Positions 1 through 12,004 of a stretch of 64,000 bases of DNA are shown one piece after another. Positions within the stretch are counted from its first letter, which is position 1. Every line of letters begins with the position of its first letter. The DNA comes from Ianthella basta (Eukaryota; Porifera; Demospongiae; Verongiida; Ianthellidae). The position numbers and the translations under genes were made by a program. Under the pieces are notes generated by a model. That model worked only from the letters and a program-made list of their open reading frames with translations, was not told where the DNA came from and searched no databases. The stretch lies in contig OZ025870.1 of NCBI GenBank assembly GCA_964019415.1, positions 9,780,270 through 9,844,269 on the forward strand. The letters are read 5' to 3'.

Positions 1-385
1 AATGTGAACAGCGTCATGTATGCAGGCACTGTATGCAGACACGTTGATATTGTTGTCATTTATTTCCTTTGGAAGATTTCGGCAGCCAGTCAGGCAAGCA
101 GTAAGAATTGGAGCAAAAATACTCCAGATCTGGAAAAACAATGACTTATGCACTCCTCAAGTCACACTTCGTCCTCGTTTACTAAAATAGCAATTTAGCT
201 CTGTGTATCTGTTCCCTGATTAGCCATTTTGCTATGAATATCATTATTGCTTGAGGTTTCACAACCACCAAAGTAAATTCCGCTAAATGCCATCATTTCA
301 GCAATCCACCAAAATAGACTTCCACAAAAACTTACTGGCCGTACATTACTGTATTGTGCGTCCACAATATATGTTGACCTAAGAT
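1..385. other. Non-coding stretch before the RNA array
   Basis: I see no exon, hairpin unit or repeat boundary here. The stretch around 270-330 (ccaccaaaat...) reappears at 3870-3910 just before another array unit, so it is spacer of the same repeat array. Confidence 0.5.
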
Positions 386-557
386 GTGATAATGCAACCA
401 CAACTGTTGTCCTGGTGGTGGATTTATGTGTTACAGTACCTAGCTATGGTATTGGATTGCCTTTACAATAGAAGACTTGAGAATGAATCTTTGTAAGGAC
501 GTGTGCAGTGAGGTCAGGTGCTGTGGAGGTGCACTTGTCCTCTTGCTGCGCATGTCA
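386..557 (+). ncRNA. Array unit 1 (alpha type)
   Basis: The conserved block is at 386-414, with one change (GATAAT for GATACT). The hairpin at 497-557 has arms beginning GGACGTGTGCAG and ending CTGCGCATGTC, which pair over 11 bp, then GAGG/CCTC, one mismatch, and CAGGTGC/GCACTTG around a purine-rich loop. The U-rich site is weak (CTTTGTAAGG). CTGTAATGGCT follows at 567-577. Near-identical hairpins occur in units 3 and 6. Confidence 0.55.
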
Positions 558-1079
558 CATGAGAAACTGTAATGGCTTGGGGTTTCATCATCATAGCTGG
601 ACTTCACTTTCCGTGGAGTCCACCTTCACGAGTCTGAGGACTAAATTACGTCCAGTTTACTAGTTCTGTTGACTCTGCTCTCAATCACATGAATAAAGTA
701 TTGGGACCAATGTGATGGATGGCGGTAGATGGTAGATGCACACTTCCTTCTATCATAGATTGATGCCATCTAGCACTCATGGATATGTGATTGTGTTCAT
801 GTGATCCAGTAGTGCAGAGGGCACTGGGTAATAATCAGGTCTGGAAACCCTCGAGCCATTGTCCCAGCTCTTAGCTCTTCTCTGGCCAGTTTTGTGTTTG
901 CTGCTGAAACGTGAACTCTTGCAGCAATAGCCAAAATGTGCAGTGGAATGATGGTCAAGTCCCCTGGGAGTAATATGTGCAGGGCTCATAAATTCATATG
1001 TTGATGTAGATCTATTTATATAATTATAGTGCATTTCATCAGTTGTGATTGACTGTATATAAACTTGTTTATCTGTACT

Positions 1080-1247
1080 GTGATACTGCAACCACAACTA
1101 TTGTACTGTCAATACACATAATATGCTGTTACTGCACACACGGTATCACCAAATTCATCAGATGTAAATCTTTCACCTTTGGAAGGGCATGTGTGTTGCT
1201 AAGTCAGTGCTGAGGAGTTGCACTTGACTTCCTTCTGTGCATGTCCT
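1080..1247 (+). ncRNA. Array unit 2 (beta type)
   Basis: The block is at 1080-1108 and the hairpin at 1185-1246. The upper stem has AAGTCA (1201-1206) against TGACTT (1225-1230), where alpha units have GGTCA with a C-rich partner: both sides changed and pairing is kept. A TATATAAAC box lies about 30 bases before the block and recurs in unit 7. Confidence 0.6.
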
Positions 1248-2321
1248 AAAATGTTGCATAAGGACTTAAAGACGTTTTGTATGGTTATCTGCACCAGGTG
1301 TTGGACTCAAGAACATGATATCAGAGACCTTTTTGAATCGCTTGTCCACACTGTGCACCGGTATCCGGGAAACGCTCGCACGATATTATACGGATTCATA
1401 CACATCCTTACAGTATAATTGCAAAATCTAGTGTTGACATAGATTACGAGCTAGAGATTTTATACAGCAATACTGCTTATGTTTATGTATATAATACCAT
1501 GATTTCATCCGGTACCCGGTGCCCGGTGTGGACAACCAACCCAAAAACGTCTATATAAACATATATTGCTGTCTATGTCTGTACTCGATTTTATAATGTA
1601 TTGTAAGTGTGTGAATCCATATGAAATCATGCAAGTGTGGACAACCAACACAAAGGTGTGTGCGCCTCCTGCGTATGTCTTACTGTTCACATTGTGTTGA
1701 ATTTGGTTTAATGCCGTTCCATCTGAGTTCTTGCCACTTTTACGGTCGCCGCCATATCTAAGAGATAGATGTTTTGTTGTCCAGAAACTCCTCCTTCAAT
1801 TTTCCACCAACCTTCACCAAACTTGGAAAGGTATATCATGGTGATATCAGGAGGGGGGAGGGGGGGTTGACCTAAAGTGGTTAGTGCCTACGCCACTGGA
1901 CCCCATTAGGCGAAATGGATTAACATAAGTAAATTCTGTATGCGTGGAGTTTTACGGAGCTAGTCTACGAAATGTTCCCAATTAAATGGACGGTTTTGAT
2001 TGGTTTGACACTCTTATTACGAAGCAGACTGGGAACCACCCGAAGGGCGGGCATTCAGCTAGTATGTGTGATGTAGAAATTTTCACAGATTGAAAGTCAT
2101 GTGGAAATTTGCACTTACACAGTACAATAGTTATATGGATTGATCACCTTTTTTTATATAACAATGTATAATTGAGCAAGCATTCAACCCAGTCAGGTCC
2201 TGGTCTCCTAATCACGGGCCTAAATGTCCAATGTCAGCATAAAATGATAATTGGTACTCATTGCACAAACTATCGCTTTAAGTATTTCATTGAGCATGCA
2301 TTGTTTTTGATTATCATAGAT

Positions 2322-2496
2322 GTGATACTGCAACCACAACTGTTGTCCTGTTAGTACATTTATGCCTATATTGTAGCAGCTTGACTGTGGTCACGACTTC
2401 TGGAGATTTGAGACGTACGTAGACTAATTTTGTAAGGACGTGTGCAGTGAGGTCAGGTGCTGTGGAGGTGCACTTGTCCTCTTGCTGCACATGTCA
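2322..2496 (+). ncRNA. Array unit 3 (gamma front, alpha hairpin chimera)
   Basis: The block at 2322-2350 and the next 60 bases (TTAGTACATTTATGCC...) match the gamma units at 3663 and 5389. The hairpin at 2436-2496 (TGTGGAG loop) is of the alpha type of units 1 and 6. The simplest explanation is an unequal crossover that joined a gamma front to an alpha back. Confidence 0.6.
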
Positions 2497-2886
2497 CATA
2501 AGAAACTGTAATGACTTGGGGTTTCATCATCATAACTGGACTCGACTTTCCGTAGAGTCCACTTTCACGAATCTGAGGACAAAATTACGTCAAGTTCCTA
2601 GTCCTGTTGCACTCTGCTCTCAATCACATGAATGAAGCATTGGGACAGATGTGATGGATGGCGGTAGATGGTAGATGCACACTTCCTTCATCATAGATTG
2701 ACGCCATCTAGCACTCATGAGTATGTGACTGTGTTGACGTGATCCGGTACAGAACACACTGGGTAATTAGGTCTGGAAACCCTGCCCCCCCAGATTTGTG
2801 TTTGCTGATGAAATGTGAACTGTTGCTGCAATAGCCAAAATGTGGTGTGCAATGTGTATATAAACTGTATTAATTTTATCTATACT

Positions 2887-3052
2887 GTGATACTGCAACC
2901 ACAACTATTGTACTGTTAGTACACATAATGTGCTGTTTCTGCTGATTGGGTAACGCCAAATTCATCGGTACGTAAATCTTTCCATTTTGGAAGGACGTGT
3001 GTTGTGAGGTCAGTGCTGAAGAGTTGCACTTGACTTCTTTCTGTGCATGTCC
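2887..3052 (+). ncRNA. Array unit 4 (beta type)
   Basis: Block at 2887-2915; ATTTTGGAAGG at 2984-2994; hairpin 2993-3052 with GGACGTG (2993-2999) pairing CATGTCC (3046-3052), GTCAGTGC pairing GCACTTGAC, and loop TGAAGAGTT. A short palindrome CACATAATGTG lies in the variable part. The TATATAAAC upstream box is shared with units 2 and 7. Confidence 0.65.
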
Positions 3053-3662
3053 GAAATTGTTGCATAATAGCTTACAGACATTTGCTGTTCCAAGTACCCG
3101 CTGGAGTCACATGATATTATACATAAACATATGGTGTGCTTTTATATAAATCAATGGACTGATGTCTATGTCTTTACTTGATTTTGAAGTATATTGAAAG
3201 TGTGTGTACCAATTCATATGAAATCAAGCAAGTGTGGACAACCAACACAAAAGGTGTGTGTCTCCTACGTATGTCTTACTGTTCACATTGTGTTGAATGG
3301 CCAATATTTCGTGAATGGCCATTTGGAACCGTTTGTAGGTTAATTGCCCACTTTCTTATATTGTGTACATGCAATGTATTTGTATGCAAGATACATACAT
3401 ACGTAGTGTAGAAATTTTCTCAAAGTAAAGTCATGTGGAGATTTGAGCTTACACAGTACAATAATTATGTAGATTGATCACCATTTGATATAGCAGTGTA
3501 TCATATAGTAACAAGCATTCAACCAGTTGAGTCCTTCGTCCCACATCACTGGCTTAAATGTTCAATGTCAGCATGATTTGTTAATCGGTGCATTGAGCAC
3601 AATGCACTGATTGTCATTGCAAAAAGTTCATTGTGCATGCATTGTTTGTGTTTATCATAGAT

Positions 3663-3830
3663 GTGATACTGCAACCACAACTATTGTCCTGCTAGTACTT
3701 TTATGCCTCAATGTATGGTAGTAGGTTGGTTGTCAGTTCTAGACTTGTCTTGTCTTGTCTGATTTTGGAAGGATATGTGCAGTGAAGTCAGGCAATGAAG
3801 GTTTGCACTTGACTTCTTCTGTGCATGTCC
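3663..3830 (+). ncRNA. Array unit 5 (gamma type)
   Basis: Block at 3663-3691; GATTTTGGAA at 3761-3770; hairpin 3771-3830 with loop region GGCAATGAAGGTTTGC, which differs from alpha and beta. It lies only 296 bases before unit 6, the tightest spacing in the array, and marks a repeat junction. Confidence 0.6.
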
Positions 3831-3958
3831 TATGAAGAAATCTGAAGTGAATTCTGCCAAATGCAATATTTTCAGCAATCCACCAAAATGAATTCCCACC
3901 AGAATTTCAGGCCTTAAATAGATGCATTGTGTGTCCACAGCTTATAAAGACCAAAGAT

Positions 3959-4131
3959 GTGATACTGCAACCACAACTGTTGTCCTGATAGTAGATTTAT
4001 GTTTTACTGTAGCTTTCTTATGGTGCTGGTGTTCCTTTGATAGAAGATTTTCGACTTACATTCTTTGGAAGGACGTGTGCAGTGAGGTCAGGTGCTGTGG
4101 AGGTGCACTTGTCCTCTTGCTGCACATGTCA
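3959..4131 (+). ncRNA. Array unit 6 (alpha type)
   Basis: Block at 3959-3987; TTCTTTGGAA at 4061-4070; hairpin 4071-4131 with arms GGACGTGTGCAG and CTGCACATGTC. Relative to unit 1 the 3' arm has A for G, turning a U-G pair into a U-A pair, so pairing is kept. TTGTAATGACT follows the hairpin. Confidence 0.6.
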
Positions 4132-4660
4132 CATGAGAAACTTGTAATGACTCAGGCTTTCATCAGCATAACTGGACTGTGACTTTGTGTTGACTCCATC
4201 TTCACGAGTCTGTGGACTAAATCATGTCCAATTTACTACGTCCAGTTTGCTCTGCTCTCAATCGCATGAATAAAGTATAGGGACCAATGTGATGGATGGT
4301 GGTAGATGGTAGATACACACTTCCTTCTATCATAGATGGATGCCATCTAGCACTCATGAGTATGTGATTCTCCAAGTACTGTGATAACGTGATACAGTGC
4401 AGAACGCATTGGGTAATCGGGTCAGGAATCTGTCAAATAATTGTCCCAGCTCTTAGCTCTTCTCTGGCCAGTTTTGTGTTTGCTGCTGAAATGTGAACTG
4501 TTGCTGCAAAAGCCAAAATGTGCAGTGGAATGATGGTCAAGCCCCTTGGATATATTACCTGCAGTGTTTAAAAATGCGTATGTTGAGGAATTCCATTTAT
4601 ACATAGTGCATTTCATCTGTTGTGATTGACTGTACATATATAAACTGTACTTATCTGAGC

Positions 4661-4822
4661 GATGATACTGCAACCACAACTGTTGTACTGTTAGTACACA
4701 TATGCTGTTCATGCTAAGTGTGTAGTAGCTATTCACTAGCACATTCTTTCCCTTTTTGAAGGGCATGTGTGTAGTGAGGTCAGTGCTGAAGAGTTGCACT
4801 TGACTTCTTTCTGTGCATGTCC
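4661..4822 (+). ncRNA. Array unit 7 (beta type)
   Basis: Block at 4661-4690; CTTTTTGAAG at 4752-4761; hairpin 4761-4822 with loop TGAAGAGTT. The 3' arm matches unit 4, while the 5' arm starts GGGCATG as in unit 2. Block and hairpin starts are about 98 bases apart. Confidence 0.6.
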
Positions 4823-5388
4823 TACAATGTTGTGGAACATAGTACAGACATGTTCTGGTAGGTTACCTACACCGGGTATCCCCCATGATATTATACATAA
4901 ACATAGTTTGTATATGTATATAAATCAATAGAGTGATATCTATAGTGGTCTACACTTGATTTTATAATATTGTAAGTATGTGTATGAATCTATATGAAAT
5001 CAAGCAAGTGTGGACAACTGACACAAAAGGTGTGTGTGCCTTATTCTCAGTCTTACTGTTCACATTGTGTTGAATGACCAATATTTTGTGAATGGCCGTT
5101 TGGAACCATAGTCCATAGATTTGTTGCCCACATTCTTATATTGCATGCTTGCAATGTATTTGTATGCAAGATACTCTACATGCAATGTAGATATTTTTTC
5201 AAAGTGAACCCTGTGGAAAGTTGAGGTTTACACAGTACAATATGTAGATTGATCACCCTTTTAATATAGCATCCTCCTCATCACTAGCCTAAATGTTCAA
5301 TGTCAGCGTAATTTGATAATCAGTGCCCAATGCACCGATTGTCATTTTAATACTTCATTGTGCATGCATTGTTTGTGTTTATCATGAT

Positions 5389-5552
5389 GTGATACTGCAA
5401 CCAGTCCTGTTAGTACGTTTATGCCTATATTGTAGTAGGTTGACTGCGGTCAGGATTTGTGGACTCTTATGCATTGATTAATTTTGGAAGGGATCTGTGT
5501 AGTGAAGTCAGGCATTGAAGATTTGCACTTGACTTTTTTCTGTGCATGTCCT
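5389..5552 (+). ncRNA. Array unit 8 (gamma type, block partly deleted)
   Basis: The block at 5389-5409 has lost about 10 bases, including half of the AACCACAA core, so promoter or RNA function may be gone. AATTTTGGAAG (5480-5490) and the hairpin (5489-5552) remain, with gamma loop GGCATTGAAGATTTGC. The lower stem is weaker (GGGATCTG against CATGTCC). Confidence 0.5.
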
Positions 5553-5829
5553 ATGATGACCTCTTAAGGTCCTGAGCCTTCTTTATCTTCATTTCAAAAT
5601 TTGTAACGACTAACTTTGAAAAAGCTGCGGCAGCCCCTAAGGGGCAATAATTGCAGAGTGCAAAATGTTAGCCGTGAGCATAAACTGTGAAATAAAGTAT
5701 TCAGCCCTAGGGAAATCATGGTGGTCTAGAATGTTATGTCATAGAGGGCTCCCTGCCACATATGTTCTACATGTAAGGGACGAAAAGGTGAGGGCTAAGC
5801 ACAAAAAATATTAAAGAGAGAAATTTCTA

Positions 5830-5892
5830 GGAAGGAGATAAGTTTGGGAAGGTGCTGACAAGCTGCACTTGACCTCTTTCAGTGCATATTCT
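5830..5892 (+). ncRNA. Hairpin-only remnant between units 8 and 9
   Basis: AGGTGCTGACAAGCTGCACT and the following TGACCTCTTTCAGTGCAT match the hairpin top and 3' arm, but no conserved block precedes them and the 5' arm is degraded. It is a decayed copy. Confidence 0.4.
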
Positions 5893-6355
5893 ATATAGCA
5901 TGTCGTGTAATGGTTTAGGTCTACAGATGCCGTACTCCCTGTTACTTTTCAGTTGAGGTGCTTAGTCTCACAAGATGCTAAGCCCTAAGTTTAACCAAGC
6001 AATCACTCATGTAACCGTCTGGTTGTTGTTGTTTTGCAGTTGCCTCCCACTGCTCCATGTTTGTAGCTAATGCTGGCTGCTGTACTGTACGTACCTTCAC
6101 TTTATGGTATAGTAGAACTTGTGTATATATTCTTCTTCACTTTACTCGAAGCACTTTAATCTGTGGCCAGTCCACTGTCTGTCATGTCTGTTGTGCCCTT
6201 TCTTAAATCAGTTGGTTTATGTCCTTACCCAGTAATCATTCACTGTGTTACTTGCCTAGTGGTGCAATGTCAGCCTATTGCTTATTGTGTGGTTCATGAT
6301 TATCATTACCAAGATATGCAAACATCTGTGTTTATTTATTATTGTGCTGAGGAAT
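5893..6355. other. Array spacer
   Basis: I see no gene or repeat that I can name. The spacer does not resemble those of units 1-8. Confidence 0.4.
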
Positions 6356-6533
6356 GTGATACTGCAACCACAAGTATTGTACCTAGTTGGAGGTACATGT
6401 ATGCATAATTCAGTGGTGATCTGTACATTTTGTCTTTGACATTTTCTACTGGAAATGGTCTTTTTGGAAGGGGTATGGTTGCGCAGGTAAAGTGCTAAAA
6501 GAGTTGCACTTGGCCTCACTTAGTTGCATACCC
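6356..6533 (+). ncRNA. Array unit 9 (lower stem co-varied)
   Basis: Block at 6356-6383; CTTTTTGGAAG at 6460-6470; hairpin 6471-6533. The lower stem is GGGTATG (6471-6477) against CATACCC (6527-6533), a perfect 7-bp helix where other units have GGACATG/CATGTCC. Two base pairs changed on both sides together, which is direct evidence that pairing is maintained. Confidence 0.65.
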
Positions 6534-6534
6534 T

Positions 6535-7389
6535 GCACTGCAATGTAATGCCTCAGCCATAAACCTCACTACTTGCTCACTTTGAATCCATCTTGACCCT
6601 TAGTCTCACAGGCTAATCTACCCATGGTTTGTATGTTCTCCTGTTTATGGGCATTTGTCTGACAGATATCAGTGCTGTCCACTGCTCCATGTACGTACGT
6701 AACTACCACTGTGGGTGCTGTGGACGCTCAGTGAAGTAGAACTCCTGTTGTCTTCCTCTTTCGCTCAAGTCACTTTTCTAGCTTTGTGCAATGTCCGAGC
6801 TATCAATGTGGCATGTGTTGTGTTGGCAGATTGATTCAACTCCTGCTTAGCACTACAATAGGTGCCCCAGTTTTGATGCAGATTGCAATGTTGGTTAAAC
6901 TTGTCACTAACAGTGATCAAATAATCTAGGCTTATATTTAGAGCCCAGTGCTCTTGTGCTAGTTGTTTATACAGGATAAGTGCATGCCTATGAATACAAT
7001 ATATGATATACAGTACATAAGTGCCAGTGAATATGTTAAAGTATATTGGTCTTTTTAATGTGGTCTGCTATATGTATATACATCAATCTGCTGAAACTAT
7101 ATATATGAGGAAGAAGTAAACATTGAGAAGTAAGAAAACGAAGCATCACCAATACCTCTACCTTCTAAGGTTAGTCCTCCATTTTATGTATATTAGTTCC
7201 CCTTTGTAATAAGTAGATTCATAGCTTAAAACTGTCGCCCTCGTTTACCCCAGTACAAGTGTAGTGTCAGTACTTTGTGGTATGTATGTTGGATATTTAC
7301 AGTGTTCCAGCCTGTCCTATGTAACTTCCTTCCATGTAAAGATAGTGTGTATGCATGCATGTTACATGTGTTGTATAGTGAGTGCAGAT
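6535..7389. other. Array spacer
   Basis: AT-rich sequence without a supported gene. Nothing recognisable was seen on either strand. Confidence 0.4.
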
Positions 7390-7564
7390 GTGATACTGAA
7401 ACCACAAGTATTGTATTGGCATGTTCATTGTCCCTCAGTTGCACATGAGTTGTCGCTACATACCACCCTCTGGTTAAGTTCATTAGCTATTAAATATTTT
7501 TGAGAGGACATGTGAAGTGTGGTCAGGTGTGAAGAGTGACACTTGACCTCTATTGTGCGTGCCT
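7390..7564 (+). ncRNA. Array unit 10 (upper stem co-varied)
   Basis: Block at 7390-7418 with one change (CTGAAACC); ATATTTTTGAGAGG before the hairpin; hairpin 7505-7564. GGTCAGGTGT (7521-7530) pairs ACACTTGACC (7539-7548), while most units have GTGC/GCAC here. The closing C-G pair has become U-A. Confidence 0.6.
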
Positions 7565-8968
7565 ACGTACTGTACATATAACAATGCTTTAATATATATA
7601 GAGGCTATGTAATGGTGTTGCAATACCGGAAGGTCAAAAGGTCGACAGTGAAAGGGTGCACTGTTGTCCATGTGTATACATAGGGAAATGGTTTTCACGG
7701 CGACTTACTTTGTCTTTGCTGCTGTGTCGCGCCGTTAAAGCAGGTTTGGAGGTGCTGAAATAGCAAGAGTCCAAGGCAGATGTAGCTGCGAAGATGTGAA
7801 TACACCTGGATGCTAAGACTTGGATGAGTGTACTCACACATCACAGCGTTGGCAAGCAGCCCACGAGCGTCAGTAAGGTTTCTGGTAGCACTCTGTGTAG
7901 GCCTTCGGGTCTGAGACCTTCACCTGTGACACCAACTGGCAAAGAGTTTTGGAGGCGCTATCGAGCGAATCGCAACATGTACCAACGCTATTCAAACGGT
8001 CACAGCAACAAGAGCTCTCTCTGCAGAAAGGGAATAGATGGTAGTGTCTTCTAGAAATCTCCAAACTCCTTGTTGATGATGATACATGCAAATTCAATTG
8101 CCACAAAACCGGTTTCCTCTCGTAAAGGGTATTGGCTCACTTGTTGCACTCAGATACAAATAGCTTGCACAGGAGAGCATGTTCACGCCGGGTAGACCTA
8201 CAGCTAGCAAGGGCATGCATACAACTACCCAAAGAAGCTGTTTAGAAGTCATATACATGCCCACACGTCCACAAAAGTACCTCCACACGCTAGACACTCA
8301 TGAACCCATGCAAGTCAATCGAACACTGGAAACATGTTCCTACGTAGGTTACCAGGGACATCTTAAGCCACTGTTCAGCACACACTTGAAAGGTGGCGAC
8401 TGGCAACATGCAACACTGTATGCCTCGGTTTTGGAGTGCATCAGCGCCTAACCCTAGTGAGTGCTTCGCTTTAACTTCCAGAAAGTTTAGCACCGTTCTT
8501 CCCTGGTTCTCTCGTTCATTCATCGACTAGAAGAACCTTCTATTACACAGAGATTTTAGCCTCCCCACGGTCTAAAGACTTAGAGAAATCTCCATCAAGG
8601 TTGTTGAAGTACTGTAGGTGTCCATTTTTCTATGTTTATGTATTGCGGTCCCATGCACTATTCACCGTCCAGAAAAAGTGGTAAAAGTGGGCATTGTGAC
8701 GCATATCCTCCACTCAGCACATTGTGTATAGCAGACTTCGTGTATGTTGGAGTGTACTAGTTTACAAGTGATGAAGTTACCTTGACCCTCCTTCATCTAA
8801 TCTGTCAGTCCCTATTCCTGAATCCATTGGCTTATGTCTCCCCAGCCCGAAGGCATGCTCTGTGTTGCTGGTTTAACAGTGCAGTGTCGGCTTGTCGCTG
8901 TATGCAATGGCTCACAATACAGTATACTGTATCTTTGCATACAGTTATCTGTGTTCATGCTGTGTCCA
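7565..8968. other. Long spacer with CpG-richer inserted sequence
   Basis: From about 7620 to 8530 the sequence is richer in CG than its surroundings and open in short frames on both strands. I recognise no domain in those frames. It may be an old insertion that lengthened the spacing between units 10 and 11. Confidence 0.3.
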
Positions 8969-9134
8969 GTAGATACTGCAACCACAAATGTTGTGCTGGT
9001 AGCAGGTTTGTATATAAGCATCTATACACATTCAATGGTTGTCCATATATATTTGGTATGTTGATATTTTTGAAGGGTGTGAGTTGGAAGGTCAGTGTGT
9101 GAGGTGCACTTGAACTCCCTTTGCTCACATGCCC
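8969..9134 (+). ncRNA. Array unit 11 (lower stem co-varied)
   Basis: Block at 8969-8998 (AGATACTGCAACCACAA); ATATTTTTGAAG before the hairpin; hairpin 9075-9134. TGTGAG (9078-9083) pairs CTCACA (9124-9129), whereas alpha units have GTGCAG/CTGCAC in this position. Confidence 0.6.
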
Positions 9135-9135
9135 C

Positions 9136-9793
9136 ACAATACGAATTTTGTTGAATGATTCTTGTGTCATTCATCTTACAGTAGGCCTGGGCGATAGTCC
9201 CAATACTATTCACTATCTTGATAGTAGGCTCACTATTCGAATACGACAGTGAGATATTGTACTATTCATCCACTAGGTTATCTATGTAAACAGTTTATAT
9301 AGCATTAACTAAGCTATACAAACTGTTGTAATAAGCAACGTGATTAGGCCTATGGACTCGGCTGCTCGAGGTGTGAGCTTTAGGATTCGACGTGTTAACA
9401 GGACGAAGGCTCCACCGCTGTTGTCTAGCTGCATGAATGGTTTCAAAGCCTGTGTTCAGGATCGGTCGGTGTGCTATGGCCACTGGAAGCTCATCTTCTA
9501 GATGCGAAGAGGATCAAAGTCACATCATAGGTACCCCTTGCTTGCACAACTAGCATGCAAATACCTCTCTATCTTTGGCCTCTCTTCTGACAAAGTAACT
9601 GTATTAATACCTGAATTGTTTAGGTCTTACTTATGGCTCCAAGTGTGATTACACTTCAGTTGCGAGTCGAAAGTCAAACAACTATAATGGCAGTTTATAT
9701 TCCTTTACTATTCATTCTGCATTGTTCATGTATAATTTATACTTGCACTGTATTCAGTGTGTATCACTGACGTACAGTGCCTTATCTTAGGAT
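9136..9793. other. Array spacer
   Basis: Contains short ACTATT/AATAGT repeats around 9190-9270. No gene is supported. Confidence 0.35.
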
Positions 9794-10043
9794 GTGATAC
9801 TACAACCACAAGTATTGCACTGCACTGTTCCTGCATAATGTATTCAGTGTGTACTGCTACTATCTCCTATGTTAGCGTAGGACATGGTACCACGAGTGCA
9901 TTGGCGAGAGCTATATACCAATTCACTTGTTTACCTTTGCTCTGTTTTGTGACTCGTACACTGCATTTGCTGTCTTTGGAAGGACATGTCTTGTGAGGTC
10001 AGGAGCTGAAGATCTGCATTTGAACTCTTTCTATGCATGTCCT
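9794..10043 (+). ncRNA. Array unit 12 (long middle)
   Basis: Block at 9794-9822 (CTACAACCACAAG); hairpin 9981-10043 with GGACATG/CATGTCC base but a poorer upper stem. The block-to-hairpin distance is about 187 bases, some 80 more than elsewhere, suggesting an insertion at about 9825-9950. CTGTAAAGGCTC follows the hairpin. Confidence 0.5.
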
Positions 10044-10834
10044 ACATATAGTGATCTGTAAAGGCTCTACTTCATTACTGATCAATGATCGGTCCAGCTT
10101 GGTGCGCATATCAATCTGCACTGTAGTTTAGGTTGGTTGATAGTGCTGTCAATTTTCTCCCCTGGAAGAGTTTAAGAAGGGGTTTCTGGACCATTAGTCC
10201 TGTGAGGAGTGGCTAGTGGATGGTTGGGTGTGGGAGAGGGTGTCATCTTTCTGTGCAAAGTGAAGTGGCTGAACGCAGGGAGAATCTCTTTGACTTGGTG
10301 TTTTAACAGGTACTGTACAGTACAATTGTTACTGTACGTACTGCCCACACCACGTGACTAGTGGTACCTTTCAAGGTACAATGCCATATATTAATAGCCC
10401 CTGGGATGATTAAGGGAGCAAGTAGGGTTCTGTATCCTTCAAAGACAGCATGGAGAGAATGCTGAGTATATTAGTACCATATGCACAGTACATTTGAAAT
10501 CCATCGATTATCTAAGAAAAGATGGAAAGCCACAGACAGCTGTTTTGCCCTTTTGGGGGCGCATCACTGTGGCATACTGATGGAAATGGTTGTGAATGAC
10601 ACTTGTTGTTGCATGCAAAAGCAGATAACGAGGCTACACTCCTCTTGACTGAGAGACTAGGGCCGAGGTCTTCAACCAGTCCCTCTGTGGCCTCTTTGTT
10701 CTGTATTACTGGAGCTGTGCATGCATGTCAGCATGCGATTGTATTGTGATATCCTACACACCCCTGTACTTTATTCTACTGTATTATTTGTACTGTTTAT
10801 TTACTCAACAGTATTACTGTATGTATATCTGGCT
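10044..10834. other. Array spacer, duplicated downstream
   Basis: The part from about 10500 (GATGGAAAGCC...) to 10800 is similar to 11650-11960, so this spacer and the following unit were duplicated together. No coding region seen. Confidence 0.45.
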
Positions 10835-11013
10835 GTGATACTGCAACCACAAGTATTACACTGCTAAGAGTTGTATACCCTGCCACACATAAATTAGCCT
10901 GTGTATCAGGACAGACTCCCCCACAGACAAGACGTTGTTGTTTTTGGAGGGACATGTGTGTATAGTGATCAGGTGCTGAAGAAATGCACTTGATCTTATT
11001 CTGCACATGTCCT
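10835..11013 (+). ncRNA. Array unit 13 (upper stem co-varied)
   Basis: Block at 10835-10863; GTTTTTGGAGGG before the hairpin; hairpin 10949-11013. GATCAGGTGC (10967-10976) pairs GCACTTGATC (10986-10995) over 10 bp with one wobble. The usual GGTCA/TGACC has become GATCA/TGATC, a two-sided change. Confidence 0.65.
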
Positions 11014-12004
11014 GTATTGAACTGTAATTCATGGAAGTTAGATGACCGTGAGTCATATCTTATCCCAGATGAGCTCTTTCACGGTACATTGGAATTGCAA
11101 TGGGCGCAAGTCCAAAGACCTCCAGTTTGTGAGCGTTTGCCTCGCGTGCTGCCCCATGTTGTGGCTGCCATTGGGTGCTGTGTCTTCACTCCAAGGAGCA
11201 GAGAGCTCAGTACTACAGCGAGTGGAGTATGGAGTGCCCACTTTTGCATTGTTTTGCTTGTACAGTTCGTCCTTGCTCTGTTTTGGGAGTGTACCCAAGC
11301 GAAGTCGTAGCAAGTCCAACCATATCATTCGAGCAAGCTGACACTATGTCTCTGAGTTTAGGCTGACAACATACAATGACGAATCTGTACAGGATCTTGT
11401 CCGGGACACAAGTTAGCGTACGCAGTAGTACCAGCCCCTTCCACAAGGGTCGGGTCTAGCGCACAAGCCTAGCCGTCGCCCTAGAGCTCCACGTGGACCA
11501 TAATTAGTACAGCAAATTTACATAATCTTGTGATAGTTCCCAGCTCAGCAATGCATTGCTCTGCAGTGTGCTCTGCAATGCAGTCTATGTGTTGTAGGCA
11601 GTCAGTGCGTCAGTGCCATCTGTGCTACATACATTGGAAGCCCTTCAGTCATTAACGTATGAAAGATGGAAAGCTGCAGACAGCTGTTTTGCCCTTATCT
11701 GGGCTCATGATGCAGTGTCGCATACTGATGGAATGGTTGATTGGCAGACTGTTTAAGTGCCACAGGTTACAAGCGAAAGCAGATAAATAGGCTAAAGGCT
11801 TCATGACTGAGGAACTAGGACTGGCGTCCTCAACCTAGTTCCTCACTGACCCCTTTAGTCTGTAGTACTGGAGCTATGCATGCAGTGTCAGCGTTCAGAC
11901 TGTAGAGTGTGGTATCTTATGAACAAACCCTGTGCTATTCCACTATACTATTTGTGGTATTATATTCATTCAGTATGGTATCTTACAATATGTTTGTTTG
12001 GGAT
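11014..12004. other. Array spacer, CpG-richer part
   Basis: The segment 11040-11470 is relatively CG-rich, with open frames of about 90-100 codons on both strands, none resembling a domain I know. From 11650 it repeats the 10500-10800 spacer. Confidence 0.35.

Noticed and set aside
777-9170. Recurring peptide LWLQY on the - strand at several places
   Set aside because: It is the antisense reading of the conserved block of the RNA units, not a protein motif.
10984-11366. Frames of about 100 codons on both strands after unit 13
   Set aside because: They overlap, match no family and lack splice context.
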